NCBI GenBank assembly: GCA_963713085.1 | Contig: CAVQKQ010000015.1 | Span: 1-64,000, forward strand | Source: PFJX01 sp963713085 | Lineage (GTDB): Bacteria > Pseudomonadota > Gammaproteobacteria > Burkholderiales > Thiobacillaceae | Reading direction: 5' to 3' | DNA length: 64,000 nt | Part shown: positions 18,132-27,435 of the stretch, one piece after another | Position numbering within the stretch: the stretch's first letter is position 1 | Layout: each line of letters starts with the position of its first letter | Translations under genes and position numbers: made by a program | Notes under the pieces: model-generated | What the model saw: only the letters and a program-made list of their open reading frames with translations | Databases searched by the model: none | What the model was told of the DNA's origin: nothing

Positions 18132-19058
18132 ATGGCCGATACAGAACTGCACAAGGGCCGCGCCAAGACGGCCCGTATTCCCATCAAGATCGTTCCCAAG
18201 CCACGGGAACGGCTACCCGCCTGGATCCGGGCAAAATTTCCCGCTTCGCCGGAGGTGACCCAGCTCAAGAAGCTGCTTCGGGACGCCAAGCTGCACACGG
18301 TCTGCGAGGAGGCCTCCTGCCCCAACCTGGGGGAGTGCTTCCGCCACGGCACCGCCACATTCATGATCCTTGGGGACCTGTGCACCCGGCGCTGCCCGTT
18401 CTGCGATGTGGGCCATGGCAAGCCCATGCCCCCGGACCCGGACGAACCCCGCAATCTGGCGGAGACCCTGGCGGCCATGAAGCTGCGCCACGTGGTGATC
18501 ACCAGCGTGGACCGGGATGACCTCAGGGACGGTGGCGCCCAGCATTTCGCAGCGTGCATCCGGGCCGCCCGGGCGCTGTCGCCGCATACCCGGATCGAAA
18601 TACTGACCCCGGATTTCCGCGGCCGGCTCGAGGTCGCCCTGGACATCCTGGCCGGTACGCCGCCGGACGTCATGAACCACAATCTGGAAACCGTGCCCCG
18701 CCTTTACAAGGCCTGTCGGCCGGGGGCGGACTACGGGCATTCCCTGCGATTGCTCAGCGCGTTCAAGGCCCGGATGCCGGACGTGCCCACCAAGTCGGGC
18801 ATCATGCTGGGCCTGGGGGAGACGGACGCGGAGGTGGTGGAGGTGCTGCGGGACCTGCGCGCCCACAATGTGGACATGCTGACCGTCGGCCAGTACCTGC
18901 AACCCTCGCAACACCACCTGCCGGTGGAACGGTTCGTTACGCCGGAAGGCTTCGCGGAATTCGAGCGCATCGCCCTGGAGATGGGTTTCCGGAACGTGGC
19001 CAGCGGTCCCATGGTGCGCTCCAGTTACCATGCGGACCAGCAGGCGGCGGGGGTTTGA
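18132..19058 (+). CDS. lipA: Lipoyl synthase
   Basis: Radical-SAM enzyme that inserts two sulfurs into protein-bound octanoyl groups to make lipoyl cofactors. The auxiliary 4Fe-4S cluster ligands are Cys58, 63 and 69 (CEEASCPNLGEC), and the radical-SAM ligands are Cys84, 88 and 91 (CTRRCPFCDVG). The C-terminal RSSYHADQ carries the conserved Ser that ligates the auxiliary cluster. The 308 residues are full length. lipB is not adjacent, so octanoyl supply must be encoded elsewhere. A hairpin follows at 19076. Confidence 0.97.
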   Translation: MADTELHKGRAKTARIPIKIVPKPRERLPAWIRAKFPASPEVTQLKKLLRDAKLHTVCEEASCPNLGECFRHGTATFMILGDLCTRRCPFCDVGHGKPMPPDPDEPRNLAETLAAMKLRHVVITSVDRDDLRDGGAQHFAACIRAARALSPHTRIEILTPDFRGRLEVALDILAGTPPDVMNHNLETVPRLYKACRPGADYGHSLRLLSAFKARMPDVPTKSGIMLGLGETDAEVVEVLRDLRAHNVDMLTVGQYLQPSQHHLPVERFVTPEGFAEFERIALEMGFRNVASGPMVRSSYHADQQAAGV

Positions 19059-19075
19059 GTCAAGCTGGGTTGAGG

Positions 19076-19100
19076 CGGCCTGCCAAGTTTCGGCAGGCCG
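19076..19100 (+). terminator. Hairpin after lipA
   Basis: Perfect 9-bp stem CGGCCTGCC / GGCAGGCCG around a 7-base loop, starting 18 bases after the lipA stop. There is no T run after it, so it is either a weak terminator or an RNA-stabilising hairpin. Confidence 0.5.
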
Positions 19101-19108
19101 GTTGAAAC

Positions 19109-19307
19109 TCAGGCCGTTGTGTTGACCAACTTGCCTAGGGCCTGACCACTGGAGCTGGCGGCAGCCTTGACGGACGCGCCGTCATCACCGTCACCATCGG
19201 ACTTGAGATCCTGACCGCCGGGACCTGTTCGCCTCGCTCCGTTCCGCCTGGGGACGCAAAATCTGCGCAAAGGCGTTTACGCTGGAACCTACCGCACCAA
19301 TCGCCAT
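19109..19307 (-). pseudogene. Small Ser/Gly/Asp-rich protein gene with one-base frameshift
   Basis: A strong ribosome site (AGAGGAGAAACG) precedes ATG 19307, which reads MAIGAVGSSVNAFAQILRP. The direct frame stops at 19191. One base of shift near the run of R/G codons (about 19215-19245) lets reading continue as GGQDLKSDGDGDDGASVKAA to ALGKLVNTTA and a TGA at 19109. The total span is 199 bases, exactly one more than a multiple of three. The joined product would be about 65 residues with a Ser/Asp/Gly-rich tail. I recognise no family with certainty. It occupies most of the 380-base gap between lipA and htpX; nothing else is seen there. Confidence 0.4.
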
Positions 19308-19437
19308 CGTTTCTCCTCTGGTTGGAGGGTGGAGCAGGCGGACAGCCTTCTCCACCCGGCCTGTTGGCAATATCGCCGAGCCAAGCATGCACACCCAAGC
19401 TTAAAGGGGGCTGAACGAGAAAGCGGCTGTAGTGATG

Positions 19438-20286
19438 CTAGAGCTGGCGCTGGGCCAGGGCCAGGAGCCGCGCCACCCGCTCTTCCGTGGCGGGGTGGGT
19501 GCGGAACAGGCCGGCCAGGTCGCCACCCGAGAGGGGGTTGATGATCATCATCTGGGCCGTTTCCGGATGCATGTCGGCGGTTTCCATGGGCGTGCCCCGG
19601 GCATGGGCCTCGATCTTGCGCAGGGCTGAGGCCAGGGCCTCGGGGTCGCCGGAGATCTCGGCGCCGCCCCGGTCCGCGCCGAATTCCCGGGCCCGGGAGA
19701 TGGCCATCTGGATCAGCATGGCGGCGATGGGGGCCAGGATCATGATGACCAGCTGGACGACGAAATTGGGTCGATCCCGGTCGCCGCCGCCGAAGAACAT
19801 GCCGAACTGGGCGAGGGCCGAGATGGCGCCGGCCACGGTAGCTGAAATGGTGGAAGTGAGGATGTCGCGGTTCTTCACGTGGGTCAGTTCATGGGACATG
19901 ACGCCGCGCAGCTCCCGCGCCGATAGTATGCGCATGATGCCGGTGGTGGCCGCCACGGCGGCGTGTTCCGGGTTGCGCCCGGTGGCGAAGGCGTTGGGCT
20001 GGGCTTCGTCGATGATGTAGACCTTGGGCATGGGCAGGCCGGCGCGCTGGGCCAGTTCCCGGACCATGGCGTAGTAATCGCCGCCGGTCTGTTCGTCCAC
20101 CTCCCGGGCTTTGTACATGCGCAGGACCATCTTGTCCGAGTTCCAATAGGCAAACAGGTTCATGGCGCCGCCGAACAGCAGGGCGATGATCATGCCCTGG
20201 GCACCGCCCAGCGCCATGCCGACCGCACCGAACAGGGCGACGATGGCGGCCATGAGCAGGGTGGTCTTGAGCCAGTTGTTGAGCAT
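19438..20286 (-). CDS. htpX: Membrane zinc metalloprotease HtpX
   Basis: Inner-membrane M48 peptidase that degrades misfolded membrane proteins. Two N-terminal membrane helices (about residues 8-28 and 31-48) precede the zinc site HELTH at 132-136. Two more hydrophobic segments follow (ISATVAGAISALAQFGMFF and VVQLVIMILAPIAAM), and the third zinc ligand lies in SRAREFGADRGGAEIS. The 282 residues are normal. It is the last gene of the leftward def-fmt-htpX run. In many related genomes rsmB follows here; in this window rsmB is 34 kb away. Confidence 0.96.
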   Translation of the reverse strand: MLNNWLKTTLLMAAIVALFGAVGMALGGAQGMIIALLFGGAMNLFAYWNSDKMVLRMYKAREVDEQTGGDYYAMVRELAQRAGLPMPKVYIIDEAQPNAFATGRNPEHAAVAATTGIMRILSARELRGVMSHELTHVKNRDILTSTISATVAGAISALAQFGMFFGGGDRDRPNFVVQLVIMILAPIAAMLIQMAISRAREFGADRGGAEISGDPEALASALRKIEAHARGTPMETADMHPETAQMMIINPLSGGDLAGLFRTHPATEERVARLLALAQRQL

Positions 20287-20367
20287 GGGTTTACTCCGAG
20301 TACCGAGTGAATTGCGCTATAGATGGGTGTGGCCGGGGAAGATTCAATGCGAGGAGCACTATTCCGG

Positions 20368-21312
20368 TCAGTTGAAACAATCCCCTGCCCGGAGAGGGTG
20401 GCCGGCAAGGAAGGGCTCCACGCCCAGGCGTTTGCCCCCGGCCTGCTGCAATTCCACCAGATCCAGGGCGCCGTCGCCGCAGGCCACCCGGAGCTGGTCG
20501 CGCCCCGTTTCCAGGACTTCGCCGGGCCGCCCGGACCCGTTGGCAGGTTTGGCCCGCCAGAGCTTGACGGTTTCTCCACCCAGGCGGGCATAAGCGCCGG
20601 GAAAAGGGTTGAAGGCCCGGATACGTCGATCGATCACCGTCGCCGGCAGCGACCAGTCGATGCGCGCCTCCTGCTTGCCGATCTTGGCGGCGTAGGTGGC
20701 CAGGTCGGCGTTCTGGGGGGTCGCCAGCACCCGGCCGGCGGCCAGTTCGGGCAGCAGGCGCACGATTTCTTCGGCGCCGAGCCGCGCCAAGCGATCATGG
20801 AGGCTGCCGGCGGTGTCGCCGTCCAGAATCGTCACGGCGGCCCGGGCCAGCATGGCGCCGGTGTCCAGGCCTTTGTCCATCTGCATCAGAGTGATACCGG
20901 TTTCCCGATCGCCGGCCTCGATGGCCCTTTGGATGGGGGCGGCGCCGCGCCAGCGGGGCAACAGGGAGGCGTGGATGTTGACGCAGCCCAGGCCCGGCAG
21001 GTCCAGCACCGCCTGGGGCAGGATCAGGCCGTAGGCCGCCACGACCATCACATCAGCCCCCACTCGGGCCACGACATGGCGCGACTCGTCGGCCTTGAAG
21101 TTTTCCGGCTGGGCCATCGTCAAGCCCTGGGCCAGTGCCAGTTCCTTGACCGGGCTCATCTTCAGTTTCATGCCGCGCCCGGCGGGCCGGTCCGGCTGGG
21201 TCAACACCAGGGGGATCTCGTGTCCCGCTTCGATCAGGGCCCGGAGGGCGACGGCGGCGAATTCGGGTGTGCCGGCGAAGATCAGGCGCAACGGGGCGGC
21301 CCGATCCGTCAC
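20368..21312 (-). CDS. fmt: Methionyl-tRNA formyltransferase
   Basis: Formylates initiator Met-tRNA using 10-formyl-tetrahydrofolate. The N-terminal Rossmann domain starts LRLIFAGTPEFAAVALRALI. The folate/catalytic core has VNIHASLLPRWRGAAPIQRA with the catalytic Asn and His, and QMDKGLDTGAML supplies the catalytic Asp. A C-terminal OB-like tRNA-binding domain follows (KLWRAKPANGSGRPGEVLE). The length of 314 residues is full. The ATG overlaps the def stop (ATGA, 21309-21312), so the two are translationally coupled, as expected for paired addition and removal of the formyl group. Confidence 0.97.
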   Translation of the reverse strand: MTDRAAPLRLIFAGTPEFAAVALRALIEAGHEIPLVLTQPDRPAGRGMKLKMSPVKELALAQGLTMAQPENFKADESRHVVARVGADVMVVAAYGLILPQAVLDLPGLGCVNIHASLLPRWRGAAPIQRAIEAGDRETGITLMQMDKGLDTGAMLARAAVTILDGDTAGSLHDRLARLGAEEIVRLLPELAAGRVLATPQNADLATYAAKIGKQEARIDWSLPATVIDRRIRAFNPFPGAYARLGGETVKLWRAKPANGSGRPGEVLETGRDQLRVACGDGALDLVELQQAGGKRLGVEPFLAGHPLRAGDCFN

Positions 21313-21812
21313 ATGGCCTCGCGGCTTTGTTTCAGGAGCTTGTGCCGGATGCGTTCCTGTTTCAGCCGGGACAGGTATTCCACAAACACCTTGCCTACCA
21401 GGTGGTCGATCTCGTGCTGGATGCAGATGGCCAGGAGGCCACCCGTTTCCAGTTCCCGGATTTCCCCTTGCAGATCGAGGTAGCGCACCCGGATGTGCTC
21501 GGCACGTTTGACCTTGTCATAGATGCCGGGTACCGACAGGCAGCCTTCCTCATGGATGCTTTCGCCGTCCTTGGCCAGGACCTCGGGGTTGATCAGGGTC
21601 AGCAGCGCATCCTTGCCCTCGCTGATGTCCACCACGATCATGCGAATATGCCGGTCCACCTGGCTGGCGGCAAGGCCGATACCCGGCGCAGCGTACATGG
21701 TTTCCGCCATATCGGCCGCCAGTTGGCGTATTTCGGCATCCACGGCGGCGATGGGCGTGGCTGTCTTGTGCAGCCTTGGATCGGGGTAACGAAGAATATT
21801 CAGCAGGGCCAT
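21309..21812 (-). CDS. def: Peptide deformylase
   Basis: Metalloenzyme that removes the formyl group from new proteins. The start at ATG 21812 (MALLNILRYPDPRLH) gives the family N-terminus and 167 residues; the longer open frame upstream crosses the promoter region and is rejected. The three signature motifs are all present: GIGLAASQV (about 45-52), EEGCLSVPG with metal ligand Cys91, and QHEIDHLVG with His133, Glu134 and His137. The upstream gap of about 130 bases is shared with the divergent LysM gene and is AT-rich. Confidence 0.97.
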   Translation of the reverse strand: MALLNILRYPDPRLHKTATPIAAVDAEIRQLAADMAETMYAAPGIGLAASQVDRHIRMIVVDISEGKDALLTLINPEVLAKDGESIHEEGCLSVPGIYDKVKRAEHIRVRYLDLQGEIRELETGGLLAICIQHEIDHLVGKVFVEYLSRLKQERIRHKLLKQSREAM

Positions 21813-21945
21813 GGTCGTAAAATTGTCTAGAAATACCTCTTGAACCCGTTGGTTTCCGTGCAAAATCTGACAAAGTGGTTTAAGTTTTACTCTGACTGAA
21901 TTATAACCAGCGCACATGCGTCGCCATCCATTAAGGGCAGGAACC

Positions 21946-23046
21946 ATGCGAACCCTAGTTTTAATAGCTGCAATTGGCTTTGCGTTCCCGGCAGCGGCCG
22001 ATGTAGTCCAACTCCAGAACAACGCCCCTCAGCGCCATGTCGTGGTCAAGGGCGATACCCTTTGGGACATCTCGAAGCAGTTCCTGAAGGACCCCTGGAA
22101 GTGGCCGGAGGTCTGGCAACTCAATCGGGAACAGATCAAGAATCCCCATCTGATCTACCCGGGGGACGTGGTGGTGCTGACCATGGAAAACGGCCAGCCC
22201 CGGCTTTCCCTGGAAGGGCCCCAGTTCAGCGAAACCGTGAAGCTTTCGCCCCAGATCCGGTCCGAACCCATCGCCGTCAAGGAGCAGGGCATCCCCAGCA
22301 TTCCTCTCAAGGCCATCCTCCCCTTTCTCTCCCTCAGTGCCGTCGGCGAGCCCGGGGAACTGGCGCAGGCGCCCAGGATACTGGGCTCCAATGATGAGCG
22401 GGTGATGTTTGCCAAGGGCGACAAGGCCTATGCCAGCAAGGGCGACGACAAGGTCAAGGATTGGAACGTGGTGCGTTTGGGCCAACCCCTGCGCAACCCG
22501 GACAAGCCGGATGAAATACTGGCCTATGAGCTGGTCCATGTGGGCAAGGCCCACACCGAGATCCCCGGCGATCCGCAATTGGTTCGTTTCACCAGCAACG
22601 ATCAGGAGATCCTGGAGCGGGATCGCTTGGTGCCGGACACGCCCATCAATCCGCCCCAGTATGCTCCCCATGCTCCGGCCAAGCAGATCAACGCCAAGGT
22701 GGCGGCTGCCTTGGGCGCACAGACCCTGGCCGGACCCTGGATGAGCCTGGTGCTGAACAAGGGTAGCGACGACGGTCTGGAGATCGGTCACGTGCTTGCG
22801 CTGTTCAGCGCCGGCCGCTCGGTGGCCGACCCCAAATGCCTCCGCGCCGACAAGATCGCCTTCCTGGCGGGAGGCGGACACGGTTATGCAACGGATTGCG
22901 AGAAGAACGCCGACGACAAGACCGCGCTGCCTGCACAACGGAACGGGGTGGCCTTTGTCTACCGGGTGTTCCCCAAGGTGTCCTACGCCTTGGTCATGGA
23001 GAGCTCCGCGCCCGTCACCGTCGGCGACATCGCCCGCAACCCCTGA
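21946..23046 (+). CDS. Secreted LysM-domain peptidoglycan-binding protein
   Basis: Periplasmic or surface protein that binds cell wall through one LysM domain. ATG 21946 is preferred over ATG 21916 because it follows AGGGCAGGA and places a clean signal peptide at the N-terminus (MRTLVLIAAIGFAFPAAA). The LysM core is at about residues 28-80, with HVVVKGDTLWDISKQFLKDP and NPHLIYPGDVVVL. The rest (about 280 residues) has no recognised domain. It directly precedes dprA, an arrangement common in betaproteobacteria, with one base between the genes. Its exact role in wall maintenance is unknown. Confidence 0.92.
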   Translation: MRTLVLIAAIGFAFPAAADVVQLQNNAPQRHVVVKGDTLWDISKQFLKDPWKWPEVWQLNREQIKNPHLIYPGDVVVLTMENGQPRLSLEGPQFSETVKLSPQIRSEPIAVKEQGIPSIPLKAILPFLSLSAVGEPGELAQAPRILGSNDERVMFAKGDKAYASKGDDKVKDWNVVRLGQPLRNPDKPDEILAYELVHVGKAHTEIPGDPQLVRFTSNDQEILERDRLVPDTPINPPQYAPHAPAKQINAKVAAALGAQTLAGPWMSLVLNKGSDDGLEIGHVLALFSAGRSVADPKCLRADKIAFLAGGGHGYATDCEKNADDKTALPAQRNGVAFVYRVFPKVSYALVMESSAPVTVGDIARNP

Positions 23047-23047
23047 C

Positions 23048-24130
23048 TTGCCGCGCCGCCCGGACGATCTCTCCTGGTTGACCCTGGAGGCGATACCGGG
23101 CCTGGGGCCGGAGACCGCCCGACGCCTGTTCGAGGTCTTCCCCTCTGCCGATGCCATCCTCGGCGCCAGCGTGGCCCAGCTCGCCCCCATCGTTGGCGAC
23201 AAGCTGGCCCGGGCAATTTCCAGGCAGGTAGATCCGGCGGAATTACAGCCAACCTTGGCATGGCTGGAGCAGGCGGAAAACCATCTCGTCACCTGGAATG
23301 ATCCCGGCTACCCGGCGCAATTGCGCGATCTGACGGACCCGCCTCCCTGGTTATATGTAAAGGGCGACCCGGATTGGCTGGGCCGGCCCATGCTCGCCAT
23401 CGTCGGCAGCCGCAACGCAACGCAGCAAGGCTTGCGCGATGCACACGCGTTTGCCCAAGCCTTGTCGGAATCGGGATTGACCATTATCAGCGGACTCGCG
23501 GTGGGTGTGGATGCGGCAGCGCATGAGGGCGGACTGGCCGGACTGGGCTCCAGCGTCGCGGTGGTGGGCACCGGCCTGGACCGGGTATACCCGGCACGCA
23601 ACAAGTCCCTGGCCCATGAGCTGGCGGCGAAGGGCGCCATCGTCTCCGAATTCCCGCTGGGCACGCTACCCAAGGCCGGTCATTTCCCACGCCGCAACCG
23701 GGTCATAAGCGGCCTGAGCCTGGGCGTGCTGGTGGTGGAGGCGGCGCCGGAAAGCGGCTCCCTCATCACCGCCCGCCTGGCGGCGGAATACGGCCGGGAT
23801 GTCTTCGCCCTGCCGGGGTCGATCCATTCGCCCCTGTCGAAGGGTTGCCACCAGCTCATCAAACAGGGTGCCAAGCTGGTGGAATCCGCCGCGGATATCC
23901 TGGATGAACTGGGGATGCGCCTGGCCGCCATTGCCCGGACCGGAAGCGGGGACGGTACCGACCGTGAGGATGCGTTGCTTGTGGCGTTGGCAACAGCCCC
24001 TCTCGCCCAGGATCAGTTGGCCAGCCGCCTCGGCTTGACGGTTACGGAGGTTTCGGTCAGGCTACTTGAAGCCGAAATGGACGGCCGCGTGGCCAAATTG
24101 CCGGGCGGACTATATCAGAGACTCTACTAG
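23048..24130 (+). CDS. dprA: DNA-processing protein DprA
   Basis: Protects incoming single-stranded DNA and loads RecA during natural transformation. The open frame runs far upstream inside the LysM gene without coding character. The TTG at 23048, one base after the LysM stop, gives the family start (LSWLTLEAIPGLGPETARRL, a helix-hairpin-helix-like region). The Rossmann DprA domain shows LAIVGSRNATQQG, ISGLAVGVDAAAHEGGL and GLDRVYPARNKSLA. A C-terminal winged-helix-like part ends AKLPGGLYQRLY. The length of 360 residues is typical. No other competence genes are in the window. Confidence 0.95.
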   Translation: MPRRPDDLSWLTLEAIPGLGPETARRLFEVFPSADAILGASVAQLAPIVGDKLARAISRQVDPAELQPTLAWLEQAENHLVTWNDPGYPAQLRDLTDPPPWLYVKGDPDWLGRPMLAIVGSRNATQQGLRDAHAFAQALSESGLTIISGLAVGVDAAAHEGGLAGLGSSVAVVGTGLDRVYPARNKSLAHELAAKGAIVSEFPLGTLPKAGHFPRRNRVISGLSLGVLVVEAAPESGSLITARLAAEYGRDVFALPGSIHSPLSKGCHQLIKQGAKLVESAADILDELGMRLAAIARTGSGDGTDREDALLVALATAPLAQDQLASRLGLTVTEVSVRLLEAEMDGRVAKLPGGLYQRLY

Positions 24131-24135
24131 ACCCG

Positions 24136-24594
24136 ATGTTTGACATCCTTCTTTACCTCTACGACACCTACCTCCTGGCGGAACAGTTTCCCGATCCGGA
24201 GCAGCTCACGCGCAAGCTTTCCGCCGCGGGCTTCGAAGACAATGCCATCGTCGAGGCACTGGACTGGCTGTCCGCCTTGGACGAGCTCGCCCCGAGCGAG
24301 TCCGACGCGGTGGTTACTTCGTTTCGTGTCTACAGTGGTGAGGAGCAACAACGCCTGGTCACCGATGGACGCGGTTTCCTGACCTTCCTGGAAGGGGCCG
24401 GCCATTTGCCCCCCCATGCACGGGAATGGGTCATCGAAAGGGCCCTGGCCCTGCCCGACCCCGAGGTCTCCGCCGAGAGGGTCAAATGGATCGCGCTGCT
24501 CGCCATGTGGAAACTCAAGGGCGCCGGTGACGTGCTCTGGCTGGAAGACCTGGTGCGTGGCGGTGAAGACGGCTGGCAGCCTACCCTGCACTAA
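24136..24594 (+). CDS. smg: Smg family protein (DUF494)
   Basis: A 152-residue acidic cytoplasmic protein of the Smg/DUF494 family, whose function is not established. The family start MFDILLYLYDTYLLAEQ and the internal RVYSGEEQQRL and ERVKWIALLAMWKLKG are present. The gene lies 5 bases after dprA and 9 before topB. The dprA-smg-topoisomerase order is conserved in many beta- and gammaproteobacteria, which supports the name but does not explain the role. Confidence 0.93.
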   Translation: MFDILLYLYDTYLLAEQFPDPEQLTRKLSAAGFEDNAIVEALDWLSALDELAPSESDAVVTSFRVYSGEEQQRLVTDGRGFLTFLEGAGHLPPHAREWVIERALALPDPEVSAERVKWIALLAMWKLKGAGDVLWLEDLVRGGEDGWQPTLH

Positions 24595-24603
24595 CCACGC
24601 CCA

Positions 24604-27306
24604 GTGTCGAAACAATTAATCATTGCCGAAAAGCCCTCGGTCGCCCAGGACATTGCCCGGGCGCTGGGAGACTTCCACAAGGAAAAAGACTACTTCGAGT
24701 CCGACGAGTACGTTCTCTCCTCCGCCATCGGCCACCTGCTGGAATTGACGGTACCGGAAGAGTACGAGGTCAAGCGGGGCAAATGGTCGTTTGCCCATCT
24801 GCCGGTGATTCCGCCCCATTTCGCACTGCAACCCATCGAGAAGACCGAAGACCGTTTGAAGCTGCTGGCCCGGCTGATCAAGCGCAAGGATGTGGACGGC
24901 CTGATCAACGCCTGTGACGCGGGACGCGAGGGCGAGCTGATTTTCAATTACATCGCCCAGCATAGCGGCAGCAAGAAACCGGTACGCCGCCTGTGGCTGC
25001 AGTCCATGACCCAGGGCGCCATCCGGGACGGTTTCGCCTCACTGCGTGAGGCCAGCGAGATGGAAGGTTTGCGCACCGCCGCCATCTGCCGGGCGGAAAG
25101 CGACTGGCTGGTGGGCATCAACGGCACCCGGGCCATGACCGCCTTCAACTCCAAGACCGGTGGTTTCCACCTCACCACGGTCGGCCGGGTGCAGACGCCG
25201 ACCCTGACGGTCGTGGTCGAGCGGGAAGAACGGATTCGCAAGTTCGTGCCTCGTTCCTATTGGGAACTGGAGGCGCGCTTCGGCGGCCGGCTCGGCGAAT
25301 ACACGGGCCGCTGGTTCGACGAGAAGTTCAAGAAGGACGATGCGAAGAATGCGGCCGACGAGCATGCCGCCGCCCATCGCCTCTGGGAACGGGCCCGCGC
25401 CGACGCGATTCGCGACGCCTGCCTGGGCAAGCCGGCCAGGGCGGAGGAGGAGACCAAGCCCTCCAACCAGCTTTCCCCCCTGCTCTATGACCTGACCAGC
25501 CTGCAACGCGAGGCCAACAGCCGCTTCGGCTTTTCGGCCAAGACCACCCTGGGCCTGGCCCAGGCCTTGTACGAAAAGCACAAGGCGCTCACCTATCCCC
25601 GGACCGACGCCCGGGCACTGCCCGAGGACTACCTGGACACGGTCAAGGAGGTGTTGGGCAACCTGCCCGAGGCATATGCCGGCCTTGCCGGGACGATCCT
25701 CAAGCAGGACTGGGTCAAGCCCAACAAGCGCATCTTCAACAACAGCAAGATTTCCGACCACTTCGCCATCATCCCCACCGGCAATGCGCCCAAGACCCTG
25801 AACGACCTGGAGCAAAAGCTCTACGACCTGGTCACCCGGCGCTTCCTGGCGGTGTTCTACCCGGCGGCGGAATACCTGGTGACCACACGCATCACCCGGA
25901 TAAACGAGCATGCCTTCAAGACCGAAGGCAGGGTGCTGGTCAACCCGGGCTGGCTCGCGGTTTACGGCAAGGAGTCCCAGGTTGAGGACGAGGAAGGCGG
26001 CGGACCGTCCTTGTCGCCGCTGGTCCAGGGCGAAACCCTGGTCACCCTCGCCGTGGACGTGAAGGGCAGCCAGACCCGCCCGCCGGCCCGCTTCAACGAG
26101 GCCACCCTGCTCAGCGCCATGGAAGGCGCGGGCAAGATGGTCGAGGACGAGGAATTACGCGCCGCCATGGCCGGACGCGGGCTGGGTACCCCGGCGACCC
26201 GGGCCCAGATCATCGAAAATCTGATTTCCGAGGCCTATCTGCACCGCGAGGGCCGCGAGTTGCTGCCCACCGCCAAGGCCTTCTCCCTCATCACCTTGCT
26301 GCGGGGGCTCGGGGTCAAGGAATTGGCCTCTCCGGAACTCACCGGGGCCTGGGAATACAAGCTGGCCCAGATGGAGCGCGGCAAGCTCTCGCGCGACGAG
26401 TTCATGGGCCACATCACCGCCCTGACCCAGGATATCGTCGAGCGCGCCAAGCGCTACGAGTCCGATACCGTGCCCGGTGACTTCGCGACGCTGCAAACGC
26501 CCTGTCCGAAGTGCGGCGGCGTGGTCAAGGAAAACTACAAGAAGTTTGCCTGCCAGTCTTGCGACTGGGGCACCTGGAAGATCGTCGCCGGACGCCAGTT
26601 CGAGGTGGCGGAGATGGAGGCCCTGCTGCGCGATGGCCGTATCGGCCCGCTGACCGGGTTCCGCAACAAGATGGGCCGCCCGTTCGACGCCGAAATCCGC
26701 CTCAACGAGGACAAGATGCCCGAATTCGATTTCGGCCAGCCGCGCGAAGGCGAGGAGGCCGAAGCGGTGGACTTCTCCGGCCAGGAAAGCTTGGGCAGGT
26801 GTCCAAAATGCGGTGCCGGGATATACGAACACGGCGCCTCCTACGTTTGCGAACGCAGCGTCGGCCCCGCACGCAGCTGCGATTTCCGCAGCGGCAAGGT
26901 CATCCTCCAGCAGCCGGTGGAGCGGGCCCAGATGCAGAAGCTGCTGGCCGAGGGCAAGACCGATCTGCTGACCGGTTTCGTGTCCGCGCGGACCCGGCGC
27001 AAGTTCTCCGCCTTCCTGGTGCGCGACAAGGACGGCAAGGTCGGGTTCGAGTTCGAGGTGCGCGAACCCAAGGACGGCAAGCGGGCCGCGCCGGCCCAAG
27101 GGCGGGACCTCGGCGCCCATCCCGGCGACGGCAAACCGATCCAGGTCAAATCCGGCCGCTACGGCCCCTATGTCCAGCACGGCAAGGATCTTGCCTCCCT
27201 GCCCAAGGACCGCAACCCGGAGGAGATCACCCTGGACGAGGCCATGGCCCTGCTCGCCGCGAAGACGGCCCGGCCCGCGGCCGGCAAGGCGAAGTCCGCC
27301 AAGTGA
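24604..27306 (+). CDS. topB: DNA topoisomerase III-like type IA topoisomerase
   Basis: Cleaves and passes single DNA strands. The N-terminus (QLIIAEKPSVAQDIARALG) and GINGTRAMT/VGRVQTPTL resemble TopB rather than TopA. The Toprim acidic residues lie in NACDAGREGELIF and the catalytic Tyr is about residue 331 (ALTYPRTDAR). The C-terminal third has two Cys modules: CPKCGG with CQSC at about 634-660 and CPKCGAG with a further Cys pair at about 735-760. A Lys-rich repeat ending AAGKAKSAK follows. Translation starts at GTG 24604. At 900 residues it is longer than E. coli TopB (about 650) because of this tail. Confidence 0.93.
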   Translation: MSKQLIIAEKPSVAQDIARALGDFHKEKDYFESDEYVLSSAIGHLLELTVPEEYEVKRGKWSFAHLPVIPPHFALQPIEKTEDRLKLLARLIKRKDVDGLINACDAGREGELIFNYIAQHSGSKKPVRRLWLQSMTQGAIRDGFASLREASEMEGLRTAAICRAESDWLVGINGTRAMTAFNSKTGGFHLTTVGRVQTPTLTVVVEREERIRKFVPRSYWELEARFGGRLGEYTGRWFDEKFKKDDAKNAADEHAAAHRLWERARADAIRDACLGKPARAEEETKPSNQLSPLLYDLTSLQREANSRFGFSAKTTLGLAQALYEKHKALTYPRTDARALPEDYLDTVKEVLGNLPEAYAGLAGTILKQDWVKPNKRIFNNSKISDHFAIIPTGNAPKTLNDLEQKLYDLVTRRFLAVFYPAAEYLVTTRITRINEHAFKTEGRVLVNPGWLAVYGKESQVEDEEGGGPSLSPLVQGETLVTLAVDVKGSQTRPPARFNEATLLSAMEGAGKMVEDEELRAAMAGRGLGTPATRAQIIENLISEAYLHREGRELLPTAKAFSLITLLRGLGVKELASPELTGAWEYKLAQMERGKLSRDEFMGHITALTQDIVERAKRYESDTVPGDFATLQTPCPKCGGVVKENYKKFACQSCDWGTWKIVAGRQFEVAEMEALLRDGRIGPLTGFRNKMGRPFDAEIRLNEDKMPEFDFGQPREGEEAEAVDFSGQESLGRCPKCGAGIYEHGASYVCERSVGPARSCDFRSGKVILQQPVERAQMQKLLAEGKTDLLTGFVSARTRRKFSAFLVRDKDGKVGFEFEVREPKDGKRAAPAQGRDLGAHPGDGKPIQVKSGRYGPYVQHGKDLASLPKDRNPEEITLDEAMALLAAKTARPAAGKAKSAK

Positions 27307-27354
27307 GCGTCGATCCCCTTTATTAGTTGATTAGTAGTTAAAATAATTCTAATT

Positions 27355-27394
27355 CGGCACCCGGGAGCGCAACGCCTCTCCGGGAGGGGTGCCG
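27355..27394 (+). promoter_or_regulatory. Hairpin in the topB-peroxiredoxin spacer
   Basis: Stem CGGCACCC (27355-27362) pairs with GGGTGCCG (27387-27394) around a loop that itself can pair GGAG with CTCC. It follows an AT-rich stretch (27319-27352) in a 129-base spacer and ends 41 bases before the peroxiredoxin ATG. It could end topB transcription or act in the peroxiredoxin leader. No T run follows. Confidence 0.45.
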
Positions 27395-27435
27395 GGTTGC
27401 TACTTTCCGCTAATCAATCAACAAAGGTAACCATC

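Noticed and set aside
22796..23047. N-terminal extension of dprA
   Set aside because: The stretch lies inside the LysM gene in another frame and reads Arg/Pro/Ser-rich noise. The TTG at 23048 gives the family start.
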